Source: Ampullaceana balthica (Eukaryota; Mollusca; Gastropoda; Lymnaeidae). From it: a stretch of DNA of 64,000 nucleotides. Position 1 is the stretch's first letter, and every line of letters begins with the position of its first letter. A program made the position numbers and the translations under genes. The notes beneath the pieces were generated by a model. It saw only the letters and a program-made list of their open reading frames with translations. It searched no databases and was not told the DNA's origin. Positions 25,090-37,370 of this stretch are shown here, in pieces. The stretch lies in assembly GCA_944989445.1 (NCBI GenBank), contig CALYLW010000332.1, forward strand, positions 109,501 to 173,500, written 5' to 3'.

Positions 25090-25716
25090 CAGCCGGACCT
25101 CGCTAAGTGGAACTCAAAGGGACCCGAAAAAAAAATTCGACATACAGAGTTTTCGAGTTAGGGAAAATGGAGTATTGGGTGCAGATTAATTAAGGACAAT
25201 GTTGATATTTAGAGAACAGCCATCCCGACAAGAAGGCTTGACAGGAAAGAAAGGCGGTGTCTGATGTTTCATATAACAGGAAGCCAACTTGGCTTTGACA
25301 TTCCGACACCACTGAGAAAGCCCCTTCCCCCCCCCTGAACATTACTCCCTCCACAGTGGGATGGGGGGAGTAAAATTTTATTTTTAAAAAGAGTCACAGC
25401 ATGCAGCAAAGGGTCTCGGATTAGTTACCCTTCTTCCAGCCACTCCTTTTTCTTGTCTAGGTCATATTTGGTCTCAAAATAGACATTTACGTGGCTCTAC
25501 GCAACACATGTTCTGAAATGTCGACCCAGAATAATAACCCAAACACCTTTGAAAATTCAACTAAGGGAGGTTGGAAGCCACAAAACCTTTGACTTTGAGT
25601 TAAGGAGATCTAAAACACATTAGGCTTATGGAATTTGGCCGGGAACTAACAATTAATTCGATATAGGGAGGTTTTTGACTTAAATTAGGGAAGTTGGACT
25701 TAGGGAGGTTCAACTG
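25090..25716. mobile_element. Tc1/mariner (pogo-like) MITE with TA target site
   Basis: The left end CAGCCGGACCTCGCTAAGTG and the right end TTAGGGAGGTTCAACTG are inverted repeats of the CAG(T)YGRACCTCSCTAAGT type known from pogo/Tigger elements. TA flanks both sides (25088-25089, 25717-25718). There is no transposase, so it is a non-autonomous copy. Confidence 0.7.
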
Positions 25717-25754
25717 TACAACACTCAGCCACAGTCAGATAGACTTAGAGCTTA

Positions 25755-25990
25755 GGGATTAAAACACTTTTCTTGTCCCATTCACCATTGCCAAGAACTA
25801 GAACAAACACATAAAAATCCTCCTTCCAATCTGCAGTTCGTGCGTGGAATGGATTGCCTCAGGAAATTTCAGGAAAACCAGCACAATATCAATATCAATA
25901 ATATTAATTGTAATATGAACAATCAAAAGACAAAACTCAAATAAAAATTCAAGACTAGACTTAGACTGTACTAGACATAAACCATGGACC
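25755..25990 (+). pseudogene. LINE C-terminal fragment
   Basis: Translation gives RTRTNT, then SSFQSAVRAWNGLPQEISG, the conserved R-x-x-SF..A.R.WN.LP motif at the C-terminus of CR1/Jockey-type LINEs, followed by a TAAACCATGG tail as in the copy at 21735. No intact frame remains. Confidence 0.6.
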
Positions 25991-28714
25991 ATGGATAAAT
26001 TATATAGACTTAATTTAATTTGAGTATTAGTATTTTTAGTATTAGTATTAGTAGTATTACAGTTAATATCAGTTATTTAGTGTAATTGTAATTATTAGTA
26101 GAATATTATTAATATTAATTATAAACTAACACAATTTGGCATTTCTATTACAGTACAGACCCTCCTTCTACACAGTACGTGTGTGTATCTTGTATTTTAA
26201 GATTAATGCGTCCTTTATAATAAGTACCATTCAGTGATTCAAGGCCTGTTCTTATATTTATATCTTCAATCTTTTGGAAGTGTATGAAGTATGGTAGAAT
26301 GCAATTTTTATTTTATTGGTCTTAATCATTGATTGTAATTATTAAAGAAAGTAAAATTCAGTAATTCAGGAATTTTTTATTTTTTAAAAAATGAAAATAA
26401 TTAAAATGTAGCCGATATTCCGCTTTTACTTACCGCCGTAAGTCGTAAGTAAAAGGAAGGCCTAATTTATTATCCTTTTTAAACACTGATGAAATGACTT
26501 TAAATGATACTAAACATTAATACTTAACTTATAAGGATACTAAACTTTCAGTCGTTACACAGTAGACAAACATGCTACACACCGTAAAAGAAGCAGCATA
26601 CGATCCCCAATAAGAGCTGTGCTTACACACCTTGTTTCGGTCACCTCATTCCTGATTTTTAATGTTCCTTTATTGACTGGGTTGCTATAGCAACGCTAGA
26701 TTTGTTGTCACAAAAAGTGTGTCAGTGCAGTAAATAACGTTGATGGGTGCTTTCAAGAGGTCGATAAACATTTTTATCTTATCGTGCACATGATAATCAC
26801 AAAATTGTATTGCTTTATCTCGCATATTCAAAGCCATAAAATTTTATTGCACTTGGGAATTAGTAATAAAACCTACAATTAATAACATTGACATTGTCAA
26901 ATGAGTCAATGACACTTTTCTATTTCTACTTCTACTTTAATGAAGTTTAATGTCTTTATTATCGTTTATTATGCAATCTATGGATCAAGTGATTAAGTTT
27001 AAGCGATAGGTATTGATACATCAATCAATAGTACAATTTAAAAATGTGATTTAAAATATTATCCTAATGAAAATCACAATGATTAATGTTTGACTTGTCG
27101 CAAACGAATCTACAAATGATGCTAAACTAAAACTAAAAATGATTAAAATGACAATAAATTGCCATAATTTTCTAATTCTATAATTATTATGATAATATGT
27201 ATAATTATCTTATATTAATCTTATATATTACAAGCCCGTATTCTAAATAGAGAATTGTTGCGTCTTATCCTAATCACTGATTTATGTAAAGTCTTTAATC
27301 TTATTAGAGTTTTGAATGTTAACAGTGTGGTGGTTTTTCGTTTTTTTCAGGCAAGAAATGACCACATCGATGGCCCAAAGTTAAATAATATAGAGTAATA
27401 TAGACAATAGACATAAGATTAGATTACAAATAAACATTTAGTTCGCAGTCTAACTGTGCGTCATTGGCCTATCATGACTTAAATGTTTATACTTATTCTA
27501 TAGTTAATGCCATTGGCCTTTGGAAATGCATACCTTCTAATTGACAAATATAGTACTCTACTTTATGTGTATGACTTATTTTTATACATTAGAGAGTTAA
27601 ATTTGACTTATAGAAATAAATTATATAAAGAAGCCCCAAGTCCCCCTCTAATAGATATAAGTGAATTCCTCATCATGCCACGGCCACTATCGCTGGTGTT
27701 TATGTTTTGATCACGATCGATTAGACACAGCATTTTCTCGGGGGAACGTCTCCTGACACGCCTATTATGCTCAAATCAATATCTGGCCATGCTTCGACAC
27801 ATTGCAGGCAACGAACTCTCTACAGTACAGCATGAATAACCAACAGTCGTCCTGTTGAGGCATGTTTCTAGTCACGACAGGGGATGTGTTACACTGTGGT
27901 GGTGAGTTGTTTACATTTTTTAATGTTTACGTTTCTGTAATAAAATATTGAACTTGACAGGTTTATTGTTGTTCGGAGATAATAACTTTAGTAACTACGT
28001 GCTGTACAAAAAATACATTAAATTACATTAACTCTTTTGTTCATTCTGGATTTGTAAAGGTTTATTATTACAGGAGCAAGGAATTTATTTGTGCAAAAGA
28101 AACTTTAATCACTGACATAATGCTTTCAACTTTTAAAAAAAGTATAGGCTGTGCAATAAGGGCAAAGTTAATTCGAAATTAAAAAAATAAAGCAGTGGAA
28201 CTATCTTCATGGACTTCGGGGCTTGCCCTGAACTCAGAGTTGTATAATATAATAATCGTATGACTCAAGTCGCAGGGATGTATACAATACTGTGGTAATA
28301 GGTAATATTAAAACTATATCCTGCAAATTTTAAAAGGTTATTTTTAATCGGCAATTCAGTGACAATGGACTCATTTGGACGTTGAAATAAATTCATTGAA
28401 AACGTTATATGATTATTTAAAAAAAAAGTTAATTTCAGTTTCTTGTAGCACTTGTAGTTGTAGGATAAAGCTTATGCAACAATGGGTGTGTGCCTAGAAA
28501 ACATGGTGGACATTCAAATTAAAATGCTCTAAATGATATAAATAATATAAAATATGACAGCGATTAAGCCTTTAAATAAAACACAAGAAGGAATTGTGCG
28601 ATCAAAACAATAAATTATAGCTTTATTAATTGACCCATACACAAGTAAAAGTTTCGGCTATTGCCTTCATCGGCACTAATAAATGAACACAAGTGTTTAA
28701 TTAAATTTGCATTA
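25991..28714. other. AT-rich intergenic DNA
   Basis: No coding exon or RNA gene is recognised. A weak minus-strand relic of the LINE tail (ATTGTTGCGTCTTATCCTAA) is at about 27255. Confidence 0.4.
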
Positions 28715-29133
28715 GGGGCCGTCTATAAATGACATCACGCGATTTGGCCGATTTTTACACCCCCCCCGTCACACTTCATCACAAAAACTTAGAGCAATAT
28801 GAAGTCACAAAGCTTTGAACCCCACCCCTCCCCTAAAAGCCATATTTTGTTATTGAAAATTAACATGTTGCAAATTACTTGTTTTTTGTCATTTAAATAA
28901 TATGTATTTAGTGTAAGTCTGGACACTAATATCGTTACACGCGTGAAGCCATTGAAAACGTTATTAAATAAATTACAAGCAATCAAATATTTAAATGGAA
29001 CTTTTATTTAAAGTTACGCGTTTATTGATGTGATGTCACATTTCTTAAACAACCCCCTCCCCCTCATCACACATCGTCACAAATGCGTGACCTCGTCCCC
29101 CCTATGCGCATGGCGTCATTTATGGACGGCCCC
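28715..29133. mobile_element. MITE with GGGGCCGTC...GACGGCCCC ends and TTA duplication
   Basis: The left end GGGGCCGTCTATAAATGACA and the right end TGTCATT-like GCGTCATTTATGGACGGCCCC are inverted repeats. TTA lies on both sides (28712-28714, 29134-29136), as expected of PIF/Harbinger-type 3-bp targets. The interior holds C-tract/TGTCAC palindromes. A related copy is at 49359-49621. Confidence 0.75.
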
Positions 29134-29339
29134 TTATATATAAAGATACTATACTATGGAGAAAATAATTAATAAAGCTTTAATTTATCGTTTTGATCAC
29201 GCAATTTTTTTGTGAATATTGTATTGCAAAGGAACCAGATCTCTGTTTAAAATATACATACATTTCTCAAATACTATTTTAGTCAGTGATATTATAATTT
29301 TATTTTCTGAGACGCCTTTAGTGCCAATGGACTGGTAAG

Positions 29340-29496
29340 CAATGTTTAACCATTTCAAAGACAACGCGCAGCAGTTTAGCAGCACCGCACAGAAAATTAA
29401 GTAAAATATTTCACACAAAAAATGGATGCTGTGCAAATTTTGCACACGCTTTTTTATACTTTGCACACGGAACAACGAACCTTAGAGGGAACGTTG
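29340..29496. mobile_element. 157-bp hAT-type MITE with perfect 8-bp duplication
   Basis: The element runs from CAATGTTTAACC to GGGAACGTTG and is flanked by CTGGTAAG on both sides (29332-29339, 29497-29504). Inside are TTTGCACACG and GCACAGCATCCATTTTTT-like modules also found at 39550 and 44094. The 8-bp duplication indicates mobilisation by an hAT transposase. Confidence 0.8.
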
Positions 29497-29790
29497 CTGG
29501 TAAGTACTTGAATTATTGCAATTATTGACATTGTTAGCAAGATCAAAGCTGGCGTAGGACGTTTGTTGGGTTTTTGAGGTTGGTGTTCGTAGGAAGCCAC
29601 GGGTTTGCATCTAGATGGTTAAGTGGGTGACCAGTGAATGCGGGCTATTTGGGTACAACAGAGTGATAGGTGTATAGGACACTTATTTCTGTGTTCAGGG
29701 CCTATATAGTTAGTGCCGTGGGGTGGGGTGGGGTGTCGAAACATGCCATTTTAACAACCATTTACACAACCCCGGGCAGACCGTTTATTC

Positions 29791-30541
29791 CAGGGGTGTC
29801 CAAAGGCTGGCCTTCGGGCCAAATACGGCCCACGTTTAATGTCTAAGTGGCCCCGTGACCTCAACTTGAATAATTAATGGGTTCGATGGTATTTTCTATA
29901 GGGACGACATTATGTTTTTTAAGAAAAGCCGAGATTATGCACTCTTTTATGTTCAAAATTTGATGACGTCAAATGATGGCATAAATAAAACAAATTGATG
30001 ACGTTTTATTAGCGCGGATATTGATTACAAAATGCCAATGAGGTTATGTGCTGTTATGTGTACGAATTTTGATTACGACTGATGGCAAAAATTAATAACA
30101 AAGTACTGTTTATTTTTGCCATCTGGAAAAGCAAATTAATATGGCAAATGTGTACTCTAAATTTTAAGACAGTTTTTGCATCACATTTATTGTTAACACG
30201 CTATTTTTCGCTTTTGTTATATTTCAACACTTTTTATTTATTGTAAGTTACGTAATATAATTTTTTTTTAAATTAAGAACTTTTCCTTGGTCAGACGATT
30301 ATCCCATTTCAGTAGTTTCTAATGATGAGAAAAATATGTATAAAGTCTCGAAAAATTGAGTCGTATTATCCTCTTTTGCCCCCACAATATATCTCTTACA
30401 AATAACCAAAAAATTATATCATTGAAAAGTCCTTTACTCAGTCTTAAATTATGTCAATTTTGTTTATTATCTGAATCCGGACCGCGTATATTTTTACTTT
30501 ATGAAATGCGGCCCTCAATACAAAAAGTTTGGATACCCCTG
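29791..30541. mobile_element. hAT-type element, CAGGGGTGTCCAAA ends
   Basis: The left end CAGGGGTGTCCAAAGGC and the right end GTTTGGATACCCCTG form inverted repeats of the Charlie/hAT type. GCGGCCC/GGCCCACG motifs sit inside each end. Flanks GTTTATTC and GTTTACAT share only five of eight bases, so the target duplication is decayed. There is no intact transposase. Confidence 0.7.
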
Positions 30542-30804
30542 GTTTACATAAACTCTCCTTCAATTTTTTTCAATCCCAGTATATTTGTAGATATCGTTCC
30601 AGACAACAAAACACGTGACAAGTGAATTTACACAGAACACAAGACAACTGTGTGTTTACTTTTCACGTTTGTTTTCGGTTTTAGTTTTTTTTTCAGTTGT
30701 CGTAGGTTCATTTTTTCGGTCACCATTTGAAATCGCAAATTTAGGTTCTTGACCAGTATAATTTACTGATTTCACTGTATCCCACAAATATGCAAATCCA
30801 CCAC

Positions 30805-31022
30805 TTCCGGTTCTAGCTTTGGGTTATAGCTTTAGGTTCTAGCTTCGGGGTTTTAGCTTTGGGTTCTAACTTTGGGTTATAGCTTCGGGTTTTAGCTTTG
30901 GGTTCTAACTTTGGGTTCTAGCTTCGGGTTTTAGCTTTGGGTTATAACTTTGGGTTATAGCTTCAGGTTTTAGCTTTGGGTTCTAACTTTGGGTTCTAGT
31001 TCGGGTTTTAGCTTTGGGTTCG
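30805..31022 (+). repeat. ~15/30-bp minisatellite (GCTTTGGGTTCTAACTTTGG)
   Basis: The units alternate TAGCTTTGGGTTCTAAC and TTTGGGTTATAGCTTCGGG. They run imperfectly for about 220 bp. Confidence 0.85.
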
Positions 31023-32145
31023 AATCAAGTTGAAAATTGTGAACATGTTTTAAAAAATTTAAAGCTATTCTCATTTTTTTTCTCAGAATCAGTTTTTAAT
31101 TTTATGTCACGCATTTCCGCTGTCATCCATACTCGCAGTGCTTTCACAAGCCTGCTTTATGGAAAAAAATAATATTTTATCATGATCCGAATCCCGAAAT
31201 AGATTTTTGAATTGTGTCCTCCTGATTGCATAATTTGTTATTCATGGAGGTAAATGTAAGTTCCCTAAATTAGGGCTCTACGAAACGTCAAAAATACGCC
31301 CATGTGACATCGTACTTTCCGCCCTTCCTCTTCTCCGCAAAACATGGACAAGACAAAAACCAGCAAGAAAAAAAATGTTTATGTTCTTGTGAAGCACTTA
31401 CAGGGCAAGGCTTCAAAAGACACAATCCTCATTTGCCATAATTTGGTGGATACGACACGTAATTAGGGCCAACGTCTTTGGGGTTACAGGGGAGAGAAAA
31501 ATATAGTTTAGAGTGGAGACCGCGTATACTTTTTCGTTTGTTTTTGCTAATTTCAAATAACTTGCTGCTGGAGGAAAGGCGCTGTTTTGACATTTTAAAA
31601 ATATGAGTTTGATTTTTATAAGTCTGAATTGCATCTATCTTTGGATACATTTAACCAAATAAATGTCATGCGATATGCTACATGAGTGGACTTTCGTAAC
31701 CTCTCTGATGAATGTGAGAGTAAAAAAACAACAACAACGTTATGTCATGTTGTGTTTTGTGGTTCTTTTTTTTAGCCCGTGTCTTAAAGCACGCCAAATT
31801 TTCGATACTTTGTGTTTGATAGATCGTTGACCGATGGAACTGCGTTTCAGGTAGCTCAAGCATGACGAAAAGTACCTTTCAGAATGAACACCACTGCGTG
31901 TAATCACGATCGATAGATCAATGCATTTTAACAATGGACTTTTAGCAACAACAACAAAAAAGGGAGGGAAAAAAAGACAGAAATAGGATCGTGTATTAAA
32001 GTTAAATCAGTGACACCAGAGTGTGTCATAAAATATGCCTCTTAGATGGGCGAGGCACAACTTCAACTTGACAGAACCAACAAACAAATAATGGTGATTC
32101 ATTCTACTCGACACATTTAAAGCTGGTATCTCTGAAATAAAGCAA
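31023..32145. other. Non-coding stretch
   Basis: No exon or RNA gene is seen. The short overlapping frames at 31413-31934 lack codon bias or domain similarity. Confidence 0.4.
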
Positions 32146-32790
32146 CTCTGAATTGAGTCTCTGAAAAAGTTAACACTCTGAAATGAGTCTCTGAAAAAGG
32201 CAACACTCTGAAATGAGTCTCTGAAAAAGGCAACACTCTGAAATGAGTCTCTGAAAAAGGCAACACTCTGAAATGAGTCTCTGAAATGAGTCTCTGAAAA
32301 AAGGCAACACTCTGAAATGAGTCTCTGAAATGAGTCTCCGAAAAAAGGCAACACTCTGAAATGAGTCTATTAAAAAGGGCAACACTCTGAAATGAGTCTC
32401 TGAAAAAGTTAACACTCTGAAATGAGTATCTGAAATGAGTCTCTGAAAAAAGGCAACACTCTGAAATGAGTCTCTGAAAAAAGGCAACACTCTGAAATGA
32501 GTCTCTGAAATGAGTCTCTGAAAAAGGCAACACTCTGAAATGAGTCTCTGAAATGAGTCTCTGAAAAAAGGCAACACTCTGAAATGAGTCTATTAAAAAG
32601 GGCAACACTCTGAAATGAGTCTCTGAAATGAGTCTCTGAAAAAGGCAACACTCTGAAATGAAACTCTGAAATGAGTATCTGAAATGAGTCTCTGAAAAAA
32701 GGCAACACTCTGAAATGAGTCTCTGAAAAAAGGCAACACTCTGAAATGAGTCTCTGAAAATAGGCAACACTGAAATGAGTCTCTGAAATA
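32146..32790 (-). repeat. 13/30-bp minisatellite, block 1
   Basis: Two related units alternate: TCTCTGAAATGAG (13 bp) and ACTCTGAAATGAGTCTCTGA followed by AAAAGGCAAC (30-31 bp). There are over 20 repeats. The minus strand of both units lacks stop codons in all frames, so long overlapping open frames arise; they are not evidence of a gene. Confidence 0.9.
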
Positions 32791-33082
32791 AGTCGAGTCC
32801 CTTTGCGCGTGAGTCAAACAATCTAATTGTTGAATCGAAAACTTGGAGCAGCTTACACGGCCGTCGGTTAATTTTACTGGTGGCTTGGAAATCAAAAATA
32901 ACGTCACACATCCTCAAATTATGTTAGCAATGACCTGTGCTCCAAATGTTATTTTATCGTCAAAAAATGTGATCTATAAGCCCCATACAGTTGTAATAGT
33001 TGTACTTAATCTGTAGCATCCGCATGAGGCTTATGCAGGACTTCTTACTTAATAAAACAGTTTTAGTAACTTTTATATAGAT

Positions 33083-33330
33083 AAGGTGGTCGAGTGGCAT
33101 GCGCTCTCGGCTGGCGTACCGATGGTCACGGTTCGAATCCCCGTAAAGGCAGGCATTTTTTCCTGCGGTCAAGGGTGTCCCTGATTCCACCCAGATCCGA
33201 ATGAGTACCTTACACTAGTGAGGGAAACGAGGCCGTGGCCTGTGAACGCTGCGTCACTTGCCAGCATGGTCTGTGGACGCAATAATCCTCTGTATAGAAG
33301 GAGCGTCTGTATGGATAAGACAAGACAAAA
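33083..33330 (+). mobile_element. tRNA-derived SINE
   Basis: The head GTGGTCGAGTGGCATGCG (A box) and GGTTCGAATCC (B box) are those of a Ser/Leu-like tRNA. The body reads GAGTACCTTACACTAG, and the 3' end GGACGCAATAATCCTCTGTA continues into AAGGAGCGTCTGT and a GATAAGACAAGACAAAA tail. It sits between the two minisatellite blocks, which it and its flanks separate. Confidence 0.85.
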
Positions 33331-33444
33331 ATTTGCATCGTGAGTTTTCTGAAACTTAGAACTCAGTGTAATATTTCAAATTTTAAAAATAAAACGTATT
33401 TTTAATCAAATAATTATATTTTAAAAACTGTTTAACTGACAAAG

Positions 33445-33697
33445 ACTCTGAAAAAAGGCAACACTCTGAAATGAGTCTCTGAAATGAGTCTCTGAAATGA
33501 GTCTCTGAAATGAGTCTCTGAAATGAGTCTCTGAAAAAAGGCAACACTCTGAAATGAGTCTCTGAAATGAGTCTCTGAAAAAAGGCAACACTCTGAAATG
33601 AGTCTCTGAAATGAGTCTCTGGAAAAAAGGTAACACTCTGAAATGAGTCTCTGAAAAAAGCCAACACTCTGAAATGAGTCTCTGAAAGAGTCACAAA
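33445..33697 (-). repeat. 13/30-bp minisatellite, block 2
   Basis: The same units as in 32146-32790 recur, with a pure run of five 13-bp units at 33470-33535. About 650 bp containing the SINE separates the blocks. Confidence 0.9.
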
Positions 33698-34273
33698 AAG
33701 GCCACATTGTGCTATATATTTTTATACATTGAACTGAAGGAGAATTTTGTTTAATTCCGACAATAGTGCCACAGTTGATTCGTCTGAAGACAACTGGCAC
33801 ATCAGTAGGCAGATTGATTATTACGCCACGTACTCAATCGAAATCTAAGTTAATCGGCTGTAATTTTTTGTTGTTGTTGAATAAGGTTACTTTTGTGACA
33901 GTTATACTGTTTGAGATTACTGACTTATTATTCACTGTTATCAATTCATTCAATCGACTGCCTACAATTCAAACAACAGAACTCATTGTTTATGTATGCA
34001 AACCAGCTTAGGAAATATATTGGAAACAATGTATTCCCTACACACGAGTGTTTTGTTCTAAGGTATGAAACAATATGTTCATTATTCACAACAATAGCCA
34101 ATTTATTGTAACTAGCTAGAAAAGCTTTTTTCGTGACTGCTGGAGTCATTTAAGTTGTAAGAAATTATAATATCTGGTTTATATAATTATTACTTCTATC
34201 TGTTCAATTTGTATTGCGTTCTTCTAAAATTCTAAATGTTTAAAAAGTTAGGTCATAAATGACCCCCCCTCCC
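33698..34273. other. Non-coding stretch
   Basis: No exon, RNA gene or recognised repeat is visible. Confidence 0.4.
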
Positions 34274-34381
34274 CAAGGCCTGGATTAACCATTAGGCAAA
34301 CAGGCACGTGCCTAGGGCACCAAGCGTTTGGGGGGGGGGAACCACAAGTCCTCAAGAAAAAATGTATATTGTCCCGGTATC

Positions 34382-34568
34382 CATGGCCGGTCTTAGGTCA
34401 CTGAACCCATGCTGCCACAGTGGTCCCCACGCTTTCATAGGCCCCGCCTATCTTAATTTTCTCTTATTATCCTTATTAATTCCTTATCCCTACCTAGACT
34501 GGGCCCCGCGCAATCCGTTTCGCATACGAAACCGCACAGGGCCCCCCCAATTGCTATGACCGGTCCTG
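34382..34568. mobile_element. 187-bp hAT MITE nested in the larger hAT element
   Basis: It begins CATGGCCGGTCTTAGG and ends CTATGACCGGTCCTG. It is flanked by CCGGTATC and ACGGTATC (34374-34381, 34569-34576), matching seven of eight. Its body (GGTCCCCACGCTTTCATAGG, CCTATCTTAATTTTCTC) is the same as that of the 186-bp element at 59939-60124. Confidence 0.85.
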
Positions 34569-34764
34569 ACGGTATCCCCCCCCCTCCATAATCGACATGA
34601 CATTAGCATATTGAAAATGAAATATTGAAATGCCTATTATTTAACCTTGCATTAACCACAACCTCAGGGGTAAAATACCTCACACCCAGTTATTTTGCTA
34701 TTTTTTTTGCTATTTTTCTTCGAGTTTTTAAATCCTTTATATTAACTCGTGGCGTCTGGTTGCT

Positions 34765-35928
34765 TGATTGACGAAAAAACTTTGGATCGATTCTTCCGGT
34801 TATTTCAGCTTGTCAGTAGACTCAACACCCGATATTTCACATATAGATCAGTTAAGCGTTGTTCTTCGATATGTGGTAGATGGAGAGCCCATTGAGCGCA
34901 ATTTAACTTTCTTAGAGTTCACACCGGTTAAGGTATGGCTAAGCAAGTGTTGCAGTACTTACGTGAAGTTTGCAATATTGATTTTTCGAAATGCAGAGGT
35001 CAGTTCTACGATGACGCAGATAATATGTCCGGGTTCTACATGGGCATGCAGGAAAAAGTTCTAGAGGAAAAGTTTGCTATATACATATGTGGTGCCCATT
35101 TTCTAAATCTGTTAGGCAGAATTGCCGTTAACAGTTTAGATGCATTAAAGTTCTTCCATACAAGTGCAACTGATCAAATACTTTTTTCTCAGCTTCAACC
35201 AACAGATGGAACATTCTGAAAGTTTGCCCTGTGAATGAAAATGTGGAAAAACAAGCGTTACAATGTTTACAAGAAAACCAGTCACAGAATGGGGACACCA
35301 GAAGAGTAGCAGAAAACATTGCAAAGAAGATGCAAGATTTATAATTTGCTCTCATACTTGTCGTTTGCGAAGAAATGTTACAACATGTTCACAGGTTCAG
35401 TCAAGCTCTACTAAATGAACATGTGAACTTGAAAACGTGTGCTGATTTGTATTCTTTCCTAGCAGATCACTTGCATGAATTTAGGAGTGAATTTGAAAGA
35501 TTTGAAGAAGCTGCAAAAGGAATAACACCAGGTGTGGATTATAAGTCAACTTTGATCCTTAATCTTAAACAAAGACAGTGGTCATTGATGGTGATGCCCC
35601 TGAGGTATCTCTGCATGCCAGAGACAAATTTCGTATATCTGCTTTCTACGCCATTGTTGACAAACTTGAGACAGAGATCAGTAGACAAAGACATGTATAT
35701 ATTAATATAGCAGTTCTATTTTCTTGTTTGGTCGATGTACCAAAAACATCTCAGTTTTCTGAAGGACTAATAAATGCTTATCCTGAAGATCTGAACAATT
35801 ACTTATATACTGAACTACTACAGTTCCACTTATATTTTCGCCACAAGTTCCCTGCATCAAAATCTAAAAAAAACAAAAAACAAGAAAAAAAAACACGTTC
35901 AGTCATGCAGAATTATACAAAGTACTAG
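34765..35928 (+). pseudogene. hAT transposase remnant (DUF4371/ZMYM1-like)
   Basis: Pieces in three frames line up as one protein. The first has FSLSVDSTPDISHIDQLSVV and VDGEPIERNLTFLEF (the D-E/T-D-I-S region). The second has RGQFYDDADNMSGFYMGMQE and YICGAHFLNLLGRI (the C-x-A-H-x-L-N-L signature). The third has ARDKFRISAFYAIVDKLETE. Together they match the DUF4371 and C-terminal regions of hAT transposases of the ZMYM1/zinc-finger type. Frame changes near 35000-35060, 35220 and 35580, and a missing N-terminus, show it is dead. It fits as the former transposase of the enclosing element. Confidence 0.8.
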
Positions 35929-36375
35929 CGTACACCCGTCAAAAATGACGGAAGTTTTCAGCTGAAATCTATTTATTTTATTAAAAAATGCACTTTTTTT
36001 AGGGCGCCTACGGCGCCGACCTTTTTCAAAAGCCTAACTAACTTGTCCTTGTTTGATAAATACGAAATATTAAACTTTCTGAAATGTACACAAAGTATTT
36101 TATAATAGGGGTTGCAGGGCGACTACGGCGCCGCCTTTGTTTTTTTATTTTATAATTAACCATCATCAAATTCTCTTTTTACATTGTTCCCTTTTCCAAA
36201 ATTAATATATGAACTAAATCAATGACGTCATATAATATGTTTTACAGCGTATCTTTAATTTGCACACCTTTTGATGTATTGGTGCAGTAATTTGGTATTC
36301 CCTGCTTTCTAAAATTAGTAGCGCCAGGACAGACTGACTGACTTGCGTGACAATTGCAAATTATATAGTTTTATT
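35926..36375. mobile_element. ACTAGC-start repeat, unclassified
   Basis: It begins ACTAGCGTACACCCGTC and ends AGACTGACTGAC followed by TTATATAG. Start and end resemble those of the blocks at 3031 and 40611 (ACTAGC plus C-rich start, TATATAG end), though the interiors differ. It contains GGGCGCCTACGGCGCCG, a GC palindrome. Confidence 0.5.
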
Positions 36376-36575
36376 AGTTGGAGACAAGATCGAGTGTGCT
36401 TTTCAAATGAAGAAATTGACTTGTGCACATTTTAAAAATTAATTGTCATGAACTGGACTTTCTCATATATTAAAAAAGTTACTTATGTTTATCTAAAATT
36501 GTTACTAAATTAATTACATATTAATTTTAATACAGAAATAACTAATTGTAGGTTTTATATGAATGATGGTAGTAC

Positions 36576-36842
36576 AAACATATGAAGAGCTCAAGGGAAG
36601 AAACGGCTATGTCACATTTTTGTAGTTTTGAGCTATTCAAGTTTTAAAGCTCAAAATAATACACATTTCTTATAAATTACTCAATATATTTGAATTTTAA
36701 ATTGGGTTAGAGACAAAAGTTTTTCATAAAACCTCATTCAGAACATTCTATTTATGACCCTCTATCAGATACAGGGTAGAACTAAAAAATTTCAAAAATG
36801 TCACTTAGCCGTTTTTTCCCTTGTGGTCTTCATATGTGTTAA
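36576..36842. mobile_element. MITE with ~44-bp terminal inverted repeats
   Basis: The left arm begins ACATATGAAGAGCTCAAGGG and the right arm ends CCCTTGTGGTCTTCATATGT. The arms stay complementary through AAACGGCTA and GTCACATTTTT. It would fold into a long hairpin. It lies within the larger hAT element. Confidence 0.75.
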
Positions 36843-37307
36843 CAACTGTTTTTCTTTGTCATTTTTTTCATAATATTTAACATAAAAGTGGTCAGGTTAG
36901 GATCGAGGGCCTGGGGCAGAAGGGGGCACTAATGTGGGTTTGTGCATAGGGCACCAAGATGGCTTAATCCAGCCCTGCCCCCCCCCCACGTATTAAAAAA
37001 AAATAATTTTTTTTAAAGGATTAATTAAAGACAACTATAATAAATTATGTAAAAGTGTTGCTTTTTTTAATATAACAAACCGGAATAGTGTCCTATGATA
37101 TTATAACCAAACAAGTTTTATAACCAACAGCTTATCTCTTGATCACTACATTTATGTCGATGTAATTATTGGTTTTTATTATTTTCCCAATAATTGCTTT
37201 AAAAATGAAGCAGTTATCGTGATGTCCCAGCAGGCGTTGTTATATATAAGCTGCACTATCCCTCTATCCCACGAGGAATTATCTTATCTTCAACATTAAA
37301 GACACTC

Positions 37308-37370
37308 TCTCTACACATAGGATTATTGCGTCCTACGCTTATCCATTGTTTATTTCTAGTCTTGCGTGTT
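37308..37370 (-). mobile_element. LINE 3'-tail relic
   Basis: On the minus strand, GGATAAGCGTAGGACGCAAT followed by AATCCTATGTGTAGAGAGAG matches the 3' end of the LINE at 61116-62385 (GATAAGCGTAGGACGCAATA). Only the tail remains. Confidence 0.6.

Larger units (their letters stand above)
34274..36977 (+). mobile_element. Decayed hAT transposon with nested insertions
   Basis: The left end CAAGGCCTGGATTAACC and the right end GGCTTAATCCAGCCCTG are inverted repeats, each followed inward by GGGCACCAAG in the mirrored position. Flanks CCCCTCCC and CCCCCCCC agree at seven of eight positions but lie in C tracts. It carries a broken hAT transposase at 34765-35928, a second hAT MITE at 34382, an ACTAGC element at 35926 and a 44-bp-armed hairpin at 36576. 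Confidence 0.75.

Noticed and set aside
27845..27905. Possible small plus-strand first exon (ATG then a GTGAGT donor at about 27903)
   Set aside because: The short peptide is not signal-like, no partner exon follows, and the nearby genes are on the other strand or start elsewhere.
32117..32917. A 266-codon minus-strand open frame of ETHFRDSFQS-type repeats
   Set aside because: It is the translation of a minisatellite that is open in all three frames, with no start context, splice sites or conserved domain. Open length here is a property of the repeat.
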